64,000 nt of DNA. Origin: Macrostomum hystrix. Its lineage: Eukaryota; Platyhelminthes; Macrostomidae. Every line of letters starts with the position of its first letter. Within the stretch, counting starts at the first letter, position 1. Location: positions 2,734,001 to 2,798,000 of the forward strand of contig CATNEN010000029.1 of NCBI GenBank assembly GCA_950097015.1. Reading direction: 5' to 3'. The notes under the pieces are model-generated. The model searched no databases, was not told the origin of the DNA, and saw only the letters and a program-made list of their open reading frames with translations. Below, in pieces: positions 11,945 through 25,050 of this stretch. The translations under genes and the position numbers were made by a program.

Positions 11945-12629
11945 CGAATCTTCAAAGGCCACCGCCACTTCTTAGATTACTAGGCCTAGGCTAGTCTAAG
12001 CAAATCTTCAAAGGCCACCGCCACTATTTAGATAGACAGGCTAGTCTAAACTAATCTTCAAAGGCCACCGCCACTATTTAGATAGACAGGCTAGTCTAAG
12101 CGAATCTTCAAAGGCCACCGCCACTATTTAGATAGACAGGCTAGTCTAAACTAATCTTCAAAGGCCACCGCCACTATTTAGATAGACAGGCTAGTCTAAG
12201 CGAATCTTCAAAGGCCACCGCCACTATTTAGATAGACAGGCTAGTCTAAACGAATCTTCAAAGGCCACCGCCACTATTTAGATAGACAGGCTAGTCTAAG
12301 CGAATCTTCAAAGGCCACCGCCACATTTAGATAGACAGGCTAGTCTAAGCGAATCTTCAAAGGCCACCGCCACTATTTAGATAGACAGGCTAGTCTAAAC
12401 GAATCTTCAAAGGCCACCGGCACTATTTAGATAGACAGGCTAGTCTAAGCGAATCTTCAAAGGCCACCGCCACTATTTAGATAGACAGGCTAGTCTAACC
12501 GAATCTTCAAAGGTCACCGCCACTATTTAGATAGACAGGCTAGTCTAACCGAATCTTCAAAGGTCACCGCCACAATTTAAATAGACAGGCTAGTCTGAGC
12601 AAGTATGCAAAGGCCACCGCCAATAATTA
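11945..12629. repeat. 50-bp minisatellite upstream of SUCLG2, about 13 copies
   Basis: Each 50-bp unit contains CTTCAAAGGCCACCGCCACT and GATAGACAGGCTAGTCTAA. Copies near both edges are more diverged than the centre. The array ends about 140 bp before the SUCLG2 start codon, so it overlaps the likely promoter or 5' UTR. Confidence 0.95.
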
Positions 12630-12768
12630 GATTAACTGCCTTTAACTTAGCTCGATGGTAGAATTGATACCTATACTGATACTTAGTTATATTGATATCC
12701 AGTTTATCCAGCGCAATAAACATCAAAGGAATGCCGCAACCACGGTTTCAGCTAATCTCTAAACCGCC

Positions 12769-14641
12769 ATGCTGACGCGAAGCCTGCCATCCAGCCGACA
12801 GCCCGCAGCGGGACTGCTCCGCTGCTGCCGACGCTGGTTGAACCTTCAAGAATACCAGAGCAAGAAGCTCATGCAGGACTATGGTGTCAATGTACAGAGC
12901 TTTGTTGTCGCCGAGAACGCTCAGTCGGCCAAGAGTTTGACAAGCTCATTCCGGCCGACCGAGTACGTAATTAAAGCCCAGATTTTGGCTGGTGGCCGAG
13001 GCAAAGGCACTTTCGACACCGGCTTCAAGGGCGGCGTTCATCTGACCAAGGATCCGGCCAAGGTGTCCGGTCTGGTTGAGAGCATGCTGGGGCACCGACT
13101 GGTCACTAAGCAGACTGGCAAGGATGGCGTCCTGGTTTCCAAGGTAACGGGATCGGGAAACCGGTTTCGACTGTAATCGCTTGATGACCCACTGCCTCTC
13201 CGATGACCCACTGCCTCTCCCATGACCCACTGCCTCTCCGCTGACCCAATGACCCACTGCCTCTCCGATGACCTACTGCCTCCCTGATGACCCAGGCCTG
13301 ACCCACTGTCTCTTCGATGACCCAAGCCTGACCCACTGCCTCTCCGACGACCCACTGCCTCTCCCATGACCCACTGCCTCTCCGCTGACCCAAGCCTGAC
13401 CCACTGCCTCTCCGCTGACCCAAGCCTGACCCACTGTCTCTCCGATGACCCAAGCCTGACCCACTGCCTCCTTGATGACCCAAACTTGAACCCACTGCCT
13501 CTCAAATTAATCAAGGTTGACCACTTCATTTTTTCCTTGATCTTCTAAACCCATCAGGTGATGGTGGCGGAGGCGCTAGACATCAGCCGTGAGACTTACC
13601 TGGCCATCCTAATGGATCGCGAGTCAGGCGGCCCGGTTGTTGTCGGCAGTCCGCAGGGCGGCATGGACATCGAAGAGGTGGCCGCGAAAAGTCCGGATGC
13701 CATCTTCAAGGAGGTTGTGGACATTAACAAGGGTCTGACCAAGCAGCAGGCGGACCGCATGGCTGAACGGTTGGGCTTCTCTGGACCCAGGCTCTCCGAG
13801 GCATCTGACCAAATTTTGCGACTCTACAAACTGTTTGTCTCCGTTGACTGCACTCAGGTAGATTGGCCTGAATGGCAACCAGGTAGATTGCCATTTTTAG
13901 CACTTGTTACCCTAACCATTGCATCCCGCAATGCTAAAACTCTATACAGGTTGAGATCAATCCATTCGGTGAGACACCCGACGGTCGCGTTGTCTGCTTC
14001 GACGCCAAACTCAACTTTGACGACAACGCTAGTTTCCGTCAGAAGGCCGTCTTCGAACTAGACGACCACGCCGAATCGGATCCGCGCGAGGTTGACGCCG
14101 GCCAGCACAACCTGAACTACATCGGCATGGACGGCAACATTGGCTGCCTGGTGAATGGCGCCGGCTTGGCCATGGCCACGATGGACATTGTGCAGCTGTG
14201 CGGCGGCCGGCCAGCCAACTTCCTTGACGTTGGCGGCGGTGTCACTGAGAAGCAGGTCTATCACGCGTTTCGTATACTCACTTCGGATCAGCAGGTAAGA
14301 ATTGCAATTTTATAAATTAATTAATTCAGGCTTCGAATGAGTTCATTGCGTAGATCTGAAAATCACGTAATTCTCAAAAACACTTTTGCCTAAATCAGCA
14401 TTGAAACCAGGTGCGCTGCATCCTAGTAAACATATTTGGCGGCATTGTAAACTGTGCAACCATCGCCAAGGGCATCACCGAGGCGGCCAAGAAGATCAGC
14501 CTTCGCGTGCCCCTCGTTGTCCGCCTTGAAGGCACCAATGTTGAGGAGGCCAAGCGGCTGTTGGCAAATAGCGGATTGCCGATTCTGAGCGCCGAAAATC
14601 TGGAAGATGCCGCCAAGAAGGCTGTTTCAGCGCTGAAATAG
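12769..14641 (+). CDS. SUCLG2: Succinyl-CoA ligase, GTP-forming beta subunit (mitochondrial), four exons
   Basis: Beta subunit of the tricarboxylic-acid-cycle enzyme that couples succinyl-CoA cleavage to GTP formation in the mitochondrial matrix, with a catalytic alpha subunit. Exons 12769-13143, 13558-13857, 13950-14294 and 14411-14641 all join at phase 0 with GT-AG introns (414, 92 and 116 bp). The product is 416 residues; the human protein has 432. Residues 1-22 are Arg/Ser/Leu-rich, a typical presequence. [15 protein letters not shown] starts the ATP-grasp region, with AGGRGKG at 74-80. [20 protein letters not shown] begins exon 2, [12 protein letters not shown] begins exon 3, and [10 protein letters not shown] (346-355) lies in the ligase domain. 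Sequence agreement with GTP-specific SUCLG2 is closer than with SUCLA2. Intron 1 is mostly minisatellite. Confidence 0.97.
13182..13503. repeat. Compound minisatellite in SUCLG2 intron 1
   Basis: Units of about 19 bp (TGACCCACTGCCTCTCCGA) alternate with longer ones carrying an extra CCCAAGCC. The array begins 38 bp after the donor and ends 54 bp before the acceptor, so it fills nearly the whole 414-bp intron. Confidence 0.93.
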
Positions 14642-15375
14642 ATAACCTGAGTTGGCGAGCTTTTGAGTTGATAATAAAAAAAGAATTGGATGCACGTAAT
14701 TTCTAAAGCTATATCCCGTTAAGCGAAAATGACGTCATCAAACAGTCGACTAAATATCAAACAGTTATGTACTGAAAAATCTATAGCTCCTTATTTTCTG
14801 AGTTTCAGTTGCAAAAATAACGCTTTAATATATCCTACTTTAAGTAGTATTGGCTGCAAGAATGTGTCCAGCCTATTTTTTGCCTTCTTTTCCTATTTAC
14901 GAACCCATCTTCTATTAAGTTTTTTTCTATTTCTCTATGTCGACATTTTAACATTACTCCGCTATGTCTGTTATCACAAGTATAATAATGGCCAATTAAA
15001 TTCAGAAATAATATTTTATTACAAGTCGAAACTGAGTAAGAGGCTAGTGGTTCGCTTCGACTAATATTCAGTCAAACTTCGACCTCCCGCCTGCCAGCTT
15101 GAAGGTCCATCGCGACATCCAACAGTCGTTTATGACCCTGTGAGAGTACTTTGAGATTACGAGTTAGAGTTAGATTTGCTCTATGCGCAGCAGTGTTAAA
15201 AAATAAACAATCCGAACGCTTTGCAAATTCGACGGAGCTTCTATAACTGTTTGAATTTTAAATATCGTCTCGGACTTTCCGTGTGCTTATTTATAGTTTC
15301 GAATAATTCCTGTTATGCTACTGTCGGGTGAATTTCAGCATGTAAAATATTTTATAATTCCTCTGTGCATGCCCT
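14642..15375. other. SUCLG2 3' flank
   Basis: The first tens of bases form the 3' UTR. The rest is AT-rich unique sequence with a 111-codon frame (14729-15064) of low-complexity hydrophobic composition that I do not regard as a gene. Confidence 0.5.
14673..14678 (+). terminator. SUCLG2 polyadenylation signal
   Basis: AATAAA 32 bp after the SUCLG2 stop codon, in an A-rich context. It gives a very short 3' UTR. Confidence 0.75.
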
Positions 15376-16240
15376 TTCGTCAAGAATGCTTCGTCAGGAA
15401 TTTAAAACATCTTTCGACGGAAATGCTTTATCAGAAATATTAACATCCTTCGACAAGAGTAATTCGCCAGGAATCAGTAAAACATCCTTCGACAAGAGTA
15501 ATTCTTCAATAATCAGTAATCCTTCGACAAGAGTGATTCGCCAGGAATCAGCAAAACATCCTTCGACAAGAGTGATTCGTCAAGAATCAGTAAAACATCC
15601 TTCGACAAGTGTGATTCGTCCAAAATCAGCAAAACATCCTTTGACAAAAGTAATTCTTCAAGAATCATTATAACATCCTTCGACAAGAGTGATTCGTCAA
15701 GAACCAAAAATCATTAAAAAAACCTTCGACAATACTGATTCGTCAAGAACCAAAAATCATTAAAACAAACTTCGACAAGAGTAATTCATCAAAAATCAGT
15801 AAAACAAACTTCGACAAGAGTAATTCGTCAAAAATCAGTAAAACAAACTTCGACAAGAGTAATTCATCAAAAATCAGTAAACACAAACTTCGACAAGAGT
15901 AATTCATCAAAAATCAGTAAAACAAACTTCGACAAGAGTAATTCGTCAAAAATCAGTAAAACAAACTTCGACAAGAGTAATTCGTCAAAAATCAGTAAAC
16001 ACAAACTTCGACAAGAGTAATTCGTCAAAAATCAGTAAAACAAACTTCGACAAGAGTAATTCGTCAAAAATCAGTAAAACAAACTTCGACAAGAGTAATT
16101 CATCAAAAATCAGTAAACACAAACTTCGACAAGAGTATTTCGTCAAGAATCAGTAAACACAAACTTCGACAAGAGTAATTCGTCAAGAATCAGTAAAACA
16201 TCCCTCGACAAGAGTAATTCGCCAAGAATTCAATATCTCT
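15376..16240. repeat. 39-bp minisatellite, about 21 copies
   Basis: Units contain TTCGACAAGAGTAATTCGTC and AAAAATCAGTAAAAC. The centre (about 15780-16130) is nearly homogeneous. Copies decay gradually on both sides, with recognisable remnants to about 16400. Confidence 0.94.
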
Positions 16241-19100
16241 CAAAGAGAGTACTTTTTCAGGTATTTAAAACATCTTTGAAGAGATTACGTCATCTAGAAT
16301 TCAACATCATTCGACCAACTAATTCTTCAGGAATATAACATCTTTCGACGGCAAAGTTTCGTTAGGAATTAAGAAATAACCTTTCAAGAGAGTTCTTTGC
16401 CAGAATTAGCTTTTTAAATGTTTTACTAAGTTTATTGTAGGATCGTATGTTAAGAAGCTACTAAATGGGAATCTTAAAAATGCATTAGGGTTCGATTGAT
16501 TGACTTTAAAATGTCGAAGGCGCATCATTCACTTTAGGAACATATAAAGTAATTAGGACATGTAGGGTAATTTTATCCCAGGTGGGCAAGCGAAGGTCAC
16601 GTGTGCTACCCCTGACCCTGCAAAGCTTGAAATAATGTGACATGGAGTTTTCTTGGTCGAGTCTTAATTGCCAGTGACGGTCGTCACGCACGATTTCTGA
16701 CCTCCGCTTGGTGAAACGAAAGACGAAAAGGAAAGTATTAGCGAGCGGTAGGTCGCAGAGGAGTTAGGAAAATTCCTGGTGCTGCTCTCGCTGCTTCACG
16801 GATCGAATCTCTTCTTGAAGGTGGAGCATGTAGGAGAGGGGACTAAGACTCAGAAGTCTCTTTTTGTATCTGGATTTTGGAGCACGTACAGTATTTCCTA
16901 CATGTATATGCATTGAGAGGTGAGTCGATGAAGCTTCTCCAAGCTAAAAGTGACGAAATGTCTATCTGAAATTTATGTCGCCGAAATTTCCCAGTATCAA
17001 ACTGAGGACCACTTGTACTAAAAATGCAGGCGTTAACCGCCCTGAAATGAAATAAAAGAATACATTCATAGTATTTGTAGGGGGCTGTAGGCACTGTAGC
17101 CTCGTTAGGTCACAGTCAACCCGAGGCCAGTGTGGACGTCCATGCCGCCCACACCTACAAACACACTCTGATATTAACGATGTACGAAGGCACTCCCGAG
17201 TGAACATCTGCCCTGTTAACTCGACTGTCAGTCGAGAGTATATTCTATGGCCTAACCCTATTCTGTGTTCATGGATTGCTGATGGAGCACTATCGTTTGC
17301 TCATCCGAGGTATGCGTATGTCTATGGTCAAGATTCCCCAAAAATCGAGGGATATTGGCCAGCTTGTCCATCCTCAGCAGGTGCGCTAATTTATCCGTCC
17401 AAGACTTGCAAAAAAATAAATGACAGCTGCAGTTTAGCCAGGTCTGCGTGATCGCGACACTTCTAGCTGCTTCAGCAAACTCTTCTCCCAATGCGCTGTT
17501 ATCGACGCTATATTGCGCCACATACTAAATGATGCTGACTCCAATGTGTTTTTTTCTACCTGAACGAGAAGCTGCCGCCAATCATCATCAGCTCTGGCTG
17601 GCGTGTTTTCACACCGGGCCCTCTGGCGTCAAACTGGTTAATATTTCTCAGCCTAGCCCGTACTCGCAAGCTAAATATACATATCGATCAGTTCAAACAG
17701 CGCACTCACTCTCCCATACGTGCTTTTTAAAAAGCGCACAAGCAATGAGTTAATAATCAGTCAATTATTCATGAAGGCTTTTTTGGTCGAGCTGATTTTC
17801 TTAAATCGGAGCCCACGAAAACTGATTCAGCAAAGTCTCCAGCCGCGCAGCAGATTAACTGCTTTCTGGCCTGGATTGGCCGAGGCGCGCTTCACTGAGC
17901 GATCTCAAACACTTTCTCTCGCTCTCTCGCCCCTGCTCTCCCTCCCGTTCCATGCTGGGAGCTGCCTCTCTGAATGACACTTCCATCCTCTCATTGGGGA
18001 TAAGAGAGCTGCTACTTTCCCTTAAGAATTTGCCGAGTCTCCGCCCATTTACGGGCCCAACATCCTTCGCCTTGTTTAAGCTCCCCTTGCCAACTGGATT
18101 CTCTTCCCTCTGATCTCTTTATTTTTTTAGCAGGCGGCGGTTTTAGCTCTGCTTTCCGCCTGCAGTGCTCCAGAGTGGCGTCCCTTCACCCACGATCCCC
18201 ACTACGGCAGCCCGGGCATGGGACTGCAGCATCTGCATCAAAGCTCACTCGATCCGGCTCTCGAGCAATGCGCCTCTATCTAAATCAGCCTCTCTACACG
18301 CAGGCCTATAGTTGTCGATTTTGAGCTGTAAGCTCTGTGTCGAAAGCTCGATTCACTTGGTTGCGCCTGCTTAGCAACTGTGTTGGTTTGGGCCCTTTTA
18401 GAAACTCACTGGACTCACTGGCTCCACGCACCAGGTGGAAAATTAACCGAAGCTCCCACTTTGATTCACGAGCTCATCGAGTCCGTGGCGAGGCCACCTT
18501 CAGCCGTGAAACCTGAAGTCGTGGGTCCTCGCTGGCTGTGGGTTGCCGAAACAATTATTGTTAATATTACTATTATTACTACAACGAGCTTATGCTTCGG
18601 GATATCTAAAAACTGAGGAAAACCTTCATCTTAAACTTGAATTCTCAAAAAATATATTTTTTAGTCCGCCTGTCAACGAAAAAAAGTTTTTTTCACAAGA
18701 AAAAAAGAAAAAAAAATTAAAAAATTCAATTGACGACACCTTACAAGAAAAAAAATACAAAATCGGTCCAAAATTCCGAATTCGTCTATCCATTGGTCAG
18801 AGCAAATGGAAACCTCTACAGCCAATAGGACCGCGCCTTGTCAAGCCCAAAACGGGAGTTGAACGCGGCTTTCTCCTAGCTCAAAGCACTGTCTGGCATA
18901 AAATATTGTTTCCGACGAGACGCAAAACAACACAATACAGACACTGCTCACTGTGCTAAAATTCTAAATACCATTTCCTTGCCTGAACTTGGCTGCCAAG
19001 TAAGTGCTCATTGCGTTTATTACTTGACATTAGTCACATCTACCTTTGGTTTTGGCACCTAATCTCCACAAAATAAATATCAAAGAATACATTTTCCAAG
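16241..19100. other. Unassigned single-copy region
   Basis: About 2.9 kb of mixed composition with no array. It includes a CT-rich stretch (CTCTCTCGCTCTCTCGCCCC, near 17925) and an A-rich stretch near 18690. Several 60-140 codon frames are present on both strands, but none resembles a known family and I cannot assemble exons. Intronic or intergenic regulatory sequence is the default reading. Confidence 0.4.
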
Positions 19101-21092
19101 ACGTGAGATTCCGAAGGACCGCGTGTTTCAGAGACATGTGATTCTGAAGGACTGCATGCGTGTTTCAGAGACATGAGATTCTGAAGGACCGCGTGTTTCA
19201 GAGACATGTGATTCTGAAGGACTGCATGCGTGTTTCAGAGACATGAGATTCTGATGAGACCGTGTGTTTCAGAGACATGAGATTCTGAGGGACCACGTGT
19301 TTCAGAGACATGAGATTCTGAAGGACCGCGGGTTTCAGAGACATGAGATTCTGAAGGACTGCATGTGTGTTTCAGAGACATGAGATTCTGAGGGACGACG
19401 TGTTTCAGAGACATGAGATTCTGATGAGACCGTGTATTTCAGAGACATGAGATTCTGATGAGACCGTGTATTTCAGAGACATGAGATTCTGAGGGACCGT
19501 GTGTTTCAGAGACATGAGATTCTGATGAGACCGTGTGTTTCAGAGACATGAGATTCTGATGAGACCGTGTGTTTCAGAGACATGAGATTCTGAGGGACCA
19601 CGTGTTTCAGAGACATGAGATTCTGAAGGACCGCGGGTTTCAGAGACTTGAGATTCTGATGAGACCATGTGTTTCAGAGACATGAAATTCTGTAGCACCG
19701 CGAGTTTCAGAGACATGAGATTCTGATGAGACCATGTGTTTCAGAGACATGAGATTCTGAGGGACCGCGGGTTTCAGAGACATGAGATTCTGAGGGACCA
19801 CGTGTTTCAGAGACATGAGATTCTGAAGGACCGCGGGTTTCAGAGACTTGAGATTCTGAAGGACCGCGCGCTTCAGAGACTTGAGATTCTGATGAGACCG
19901 TGTGTTTCAGAGACATGCGATTCTGATGAGACCGTGTTTTTCAGAGACATGAGATTCTGATGAGACCGTGTGTTTCAGAGACATGAGATTCTGATGAGAC
20001 CGTGTGTTTCAGAGACATGAGATTCTGATGAGACCGTGTGTTTCAGAGACATGAGATTCTGATGAGACCGTGTGTTTCAGAGACATGAGATTCTGATGAG
20101 ACCGTGTGTTTCAGAGACATGAGATTCTGATGAGACCGTGTGTTTCAGAGACATGCGATTCTGATGAGACCATGTGTTTCAGAGACATGAGATTCTGAAG
20201 GACCGCGGGTTTCAGAGACTTGAGATTCTGAAGGACCGCGTGTTTCAGAGACATGAGATTCTGAGGGACCACGTGTTTCAGAGACATGAGATTCTGAAGG
20301 ACCGCGGGTTTCAGAGACTTGAGATTCTGATGAGACCATGTGTTTCAGAGACATGAAATTCTGTAGCACCGCGAGTTTCAGAGACATGAGATTCTGATGA
20401 GACCATGTGTTTCAGAGACATGAGATTCTGAGGGACCGCGGGTTTCAGAGACATGAGATTCTGAGGGACCACGTGTTTCAGAGACATGAGATTCTGAAGG
20501 ACCGCGGGTTTCAGAGACTTGAGATTCTGAAGGACCGCGCGCTTCAGAGACTTGAGATTCTGATGAGACCGTGTGTTTCAGAGACATGCGATTCTGATGA
20601 GACCGTGTTTTTCAGAGACATGAGATTCTGATGAGACCGTGTGTTTCAGAGACATGAGATTCTGATGAGACCGTGTGTTTCAGAGACATGAGATTCTGAT
20701 GAGACCGTGTGTTTCAGAGACATGAGATTCTGATGAGACCGTGTGTTTCAGAGACATGCGATTCTGATGAGACCATGTGTTTCAGAGACATGAGATTCTG
20801 AAGGACCGCGGGTTTCAGAGACTTGAGATTCTGAAGGACCGCGTGTTTCAGAGACATGAGATTCTGAGGGACCACGTGTTTCAGAGACATGAGATTCTGA
20901 GGGACCACGTGTTTCAGAGACATGAGATTCTGAAGGACCGCGTGTTTCAGAGACTTGAGATTCTGATGAGACCACGTATTTCAGAGACATGAGATTCTGA
21001 TGAGACCGTGTATTTCAGAGACATGAGATTCTGATGAGACCGTGTATTTCAGAGACATGAGATTCTGTAGCACCGCGAGTTTCAGAGACACG
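19101..21092. repeat. 33-34-bp minisatellite with 600-700-bp higher-order blocks
   Basis: Core TTTCAGAGACATGAGATTCT, followed by either GATGAGACCGTGTG, GAGGGACCACGTG or GAAGGACCGCGGG. Segment 19707-19960 recurs at 20378-20631 (offset 671), and the pattern at 20145-20387 recurs at 20748-20990 (offset 603). Blocks of about 18-20 units have therefore been duplicated as wholes. Confidence 0.96.
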
Positions 21093-21956
21093 GTTGATTT
21101 ATTTAGGCACAGAAGTCTTATTAATTGCTAAAATAGATTACACAATCAGCTAATTAAGCGGCACAATATGCACAGAATAAAAGACAGTCATAAAGCTACA
21201 CTAAATCACGGTGATTAAGTCAAATGCCACTGCATATACCAGCCCACCCGCTGTTCCGTGTCCGGCTATCCATTTCTAGCCTTCGGTTGTATCCCGTGGT
21301 TGGAGTTATTGGGATTGGGATCAAACTGCAAGGCTTGCAATCCTATAGAGGATTTCTGGTGGTCCAGTGGGAGAGAGATGTTGGCGGTGTGCGGAATTTA
21401 ATTCGGCTGTGCCTTCCAGTAGCTGCTGCCCCCCATCCACTTATTATTGGCCTGGCAATTACGGTTGCCACCCTTACGGCATCTGTCGGGTTCGCTCTTT
21501 TTTTTCGCCCGATCCGTGCCGTTTGCAGACCCCGCCCAAACAATCCCATCAGCCGCTCACATTGCTGCTGCTGCGAAGCTGTACCAACATAGCCTAGCCT
21601 CTCCTATAGCTCTTCATCTTTTAGCCGGGTTTATACACTCTAAGGCCGGCTCTTTTTGCGGATTTTAGTATAGATTATAATTTTCTGCCTGGCGAAATTT
21701 TTGACATGATCCGAACTCCAACGCCAACAACCTCCCTCACTATTTCAAAATCACCTCTCTCTCCCTGTAAGAATCTGATTTCCTCGATAAGGATAGGGAT
21801 TTAAAATTTGACTTTGCAGCGCAACAGCTGCACGTGCAACTCCCATATGAAGACCCGATCGCCTGTTAAGCCCCCGCTTTAAATTCATCTGCCTGCCTGA
21901 CTTTGTGAATAAGCCTTTAGTTACTTGCATCACTTCTTTTGCAAGTCGCCACAATT
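21093..21956. other. Unassigned single-copy region
   Basis: Contains a 122-codon plus-strand frame (21224-21592) with one strongly hydrophobic segment (PLIIGLAITVATLTASVGFA). Competing frames overlap it and there is no similarity I can name. A membrane-spanning exon is possible but unproven. Confidence 0.3.
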
Positions 21957-22823
21957 GCAAATCACAATCCCACTTGACTGAACCACAATCCCGCTAGATT
22001 GAATCACAATCCCACTTGACTGAACCACAATCCCGCTAGATTGAATCACAATCCCACTTGACTGAACCACAATCCCGCTAGATTGAATCACAATCCCACT
22101 TGGCTGAACCACAATCCCGCTAGATTGAATCACAATCCCACTTGACTGAACCACAATCCCGCTAGATTGAATCACAATCCCACTTGACTGAACCACAATC
22201 CCATTAGACTGAATCACAATCCCACTAGACTGAATCACAATCCCATTAGACTGAATCACAATCCCACTAGACTGAATCACAATCCCACTAGACTGTATCA
22301 CAATCCCATTAGACTGAATCACAATCCCACTAGACTGAATCACAATCCCACTAGACTGTATCACAATCCCACTAGACTGAATCACAATCCCACTAGACTG
22401 AATCACAATCCCACTAGACTGTATCACAATCCCACTAGACTGAATCACAATCCCACTAGACTGAATCACAATCCCACTAGACTGAATCACAATCCCACTA
22501 GACTGTATCACAATCCCACTAGACTGAATCACAATCCCACTAGACAGTATCACAATCCCACTAGACTGAATCACAATCCCACTAGACTGAATCACAATCC
22601 CACTAGACTGAATCACAATCCCACTAGACTGAATCACAATCCCACTTGGCTGAACCAAAATCCCACTTGACTGAATCACAATCCCACTTGACTGAACCAC
22701 AATCCCGCTAGATTGAATCACAATCCCACTTGACTGAACCACAATCCCGCTAGATTGAATCACAATCCCACTTGACTGAACCACAATCCCATTAGACTGA
22801 ACCAAAATCCCACTTGACTGAAT
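21957..22823. repeat. 21-bp minisatellite, about 41 copies
   Basis: Core CACAATCCCACTAGACTGAA. The outer parts alternate two unit types in register (CTTGACTGAAC and GCTAGATTGAAT), forming a 42-bp dimer. The centre is a homogeneous single type. Confidence 0.95.
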
Positions 22824-24213
22824 ATGCCATATGAGGTTTTGATAATGCCTCGAAGGCAAAGTTGGCTTGCAGTTTTTTTGCTAAGTGTTGTCTATATTAA
22901 TTTGTGAGCTGAGAGAAAGTGTCGTTGCCATGGAAACGGTTCAGACAATTCTATAGGCAATGATCAATAAGGCCTGCCAGCCTTGAGCTTGATTACTCCT
23001 GTCGCAGTCTCTCTCCCTCCTGCTGCATCAAGGAGAGCGCCCAGATGCCATCGCCAACCATCCCAATATACAATAGTTGATTAATAAGTAACTAAAACTG
23101 ACGCGCAACATCTTCTCTCGACCCCACTATAGGATGCTGGGTTAAATATTGCGGCTCAATCCAGTACTGATCATGGCCACATCCTGATCTCCATCTCTAT
23201 GTCAGTCCCGCACATGCTTTTTTTGTCCCAGAAATTAGAAATCTGATATCCCCGCAACCCCGTCTGGGCCCGGGATTCGCGCCTGCTGAATAGAATATCG
23301 GCGTTGAAGTCCCAAGTCCTTCGGGTGAGAACACTGCGGACGCCAGTTTCTGCAGTGAACGGAAAGCCAGAAAGTTTTGGGGGGATGGACTGGGGATCAG
23401 CTCGGCTGTCCCATTGGAGCCGGTAATGAAGTGGACCAGACCGGCCCCAAGGGCTCCTCCAGAAAAACCAGCCATTCCCCTACCCCCCGGTCCTTGAAGG
23501 AGTTCATTGGAAGACGGGGCCTCTCTAACTAGTGCACTGGCTCGAGTCAACTCACAGTAGAGAAGCGGGCCAACTTCATTAACATGTCATAATCGTGTCC
23601 GCTGCCGCCATAAATCGTTCAGTGAGGGGATTTTTTGTGCTTCCCGGGCCCGAAAAACCGCGCCTTAGATGGGAGAAAAGAGGAGCGAGGGCCGGGATAG
23701 GGGACGAGCGTCCCCCCCAGTTTGGCCAGTTGTCCCATATTGACCCATAGTTAGACTCGCACTTACTGCTGTGCGAATATAAATACGAATAGAATTTGCC
23801 GGCCAGTCGTGCCTCAAGCCGGTATGTTCAAGCCCACGGGGGCATGACAAGACCGCTTGGGCCAAGGGTCGGGACATTCCTAAGGGCTTCCCTCCACGGA
23901 GCGATGGCGAAGGGTCAAAGCGGACCAAAAAAGTTCAAGAAGAGGAAGAGAATAACACAAGCTTCCTCAGAGAAGCGGTGAGCTCTACTGGAGCGAAAGT
24001 GATTTGCGTCATGCGCACAGGCGGGTCTTCTTCCATCGTCTGCCGCTGCTTGTGCGGCTCGGCCTTCTCTGGCTTGTGCGGGAGCAGTTTTTGCTGCAGC
24101 CAAAGGCAACTTTTACTAGAACAACCCCCCCTGCTTGTTCTGCGTTCCACCTTTATGTGTGAGGTTCTTCTGTTCTCCTTGGAAATAATGTGTGTTAATC
24201 TTCCCCTGCCTCG
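22824..24213. other. Unassigned GC-richer region
   Basis: About 1.4 kb of single-copy sequence between two arrays, more GC-rich than the window average. Open frames overlap on both strands. I recognise no gene. Confidence 0.35.
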
Positions 24214-25050
24214 TACTGTCTCTCAGTCCCTCCGTACGGTCTCTCAGTCCATCCGCAATGTCTCTCAGTCCATCCGCAATGTCTCTCAGTCCATCCGCAA
24301 TGTCTCTCAGTCCATCCGTACTGTCTCTCAGTCCATCCGTACTGTCTCTCAGTCCATCCGCAATGTCTCTCAGTCCATCCGTACTGTCTTTCAGTCTCTC
24401 CTTACGGTCTCTCAGTCCATCCGTACTGTCTTTCAGTCCATCCGTACTGTCTTTCAGTCCATCCGTACTGTCTTTCAGTCCATCCGTACTGTCTTTCAGT
24501 CCATCCGTACTGTCTTTCAGTCCATCCGTACTGTCTCTCAGTCCATCCGTACTGTCTTTCAGTCCATCCGTACTGTCTTTCAGTCCATCCGTACTGTCTC
24601 TCAGTCCATCCGTACTGTCTCTCAGTCCCTCCGTACGGTCTCTCAGTCCATCCGTACTGTCTTTCAGTCCATCCGTACTGTCTCTCAGTCCATCCGTACT
24701 GTCTCTCAGTCCCTCCGTACGGTCTCTCAGTCCATCCGTACTGTCTTTCAGTCCATCCGTACTGTCTCTCAGTCCATCCGTACTGTCTCTCAGTCCATCC
24801 GTACTGTCTTTCAGTCCCTCCGTACGGTCTCTCAGTCCATCCGCAATGTCTCTCAGTCCATCCGTACTGTCTCTCAGTCCATCCGTACTGTCTTTCAGTC
24901 CCTCCGTACGGTCTCTCAGTCCATCCGTACTGTCTCTCAGTCCATCCGTACTGTCTCTCAGTCCATCCGCAATGTCTCTCAGTCCATCCGCAATGTCTCT
25001 CAGTCCATCCGTACTGTCTCTCAGTCCCTCCGTACCGTCTCTCAGCCCCT
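24214..25050. repeat. 21-bp minisatellite, about 40 copies
   Basis: Core TCTCAGTCCATCCGTACTG, with variants CGCAATG, CCTCCGTACGG and TCTTTCAG. The period of 21 leaves at least three frames open, producing 300-445 codon frames on both strands with unrelated peptides (SQSIRTV, SPSVLSL and DSTDGLR). These are not genes. Confidence 0.96.

Noticed and set aside
18543..18959. 138-codon frame beginning with a signal-peptide-like hydrophobic run
   Set aside because: It starts at TTG rather than ATG, the hydrophobic run is an ATT-rich microsatellite, and the body is Lys-rich low-complexity sequence.
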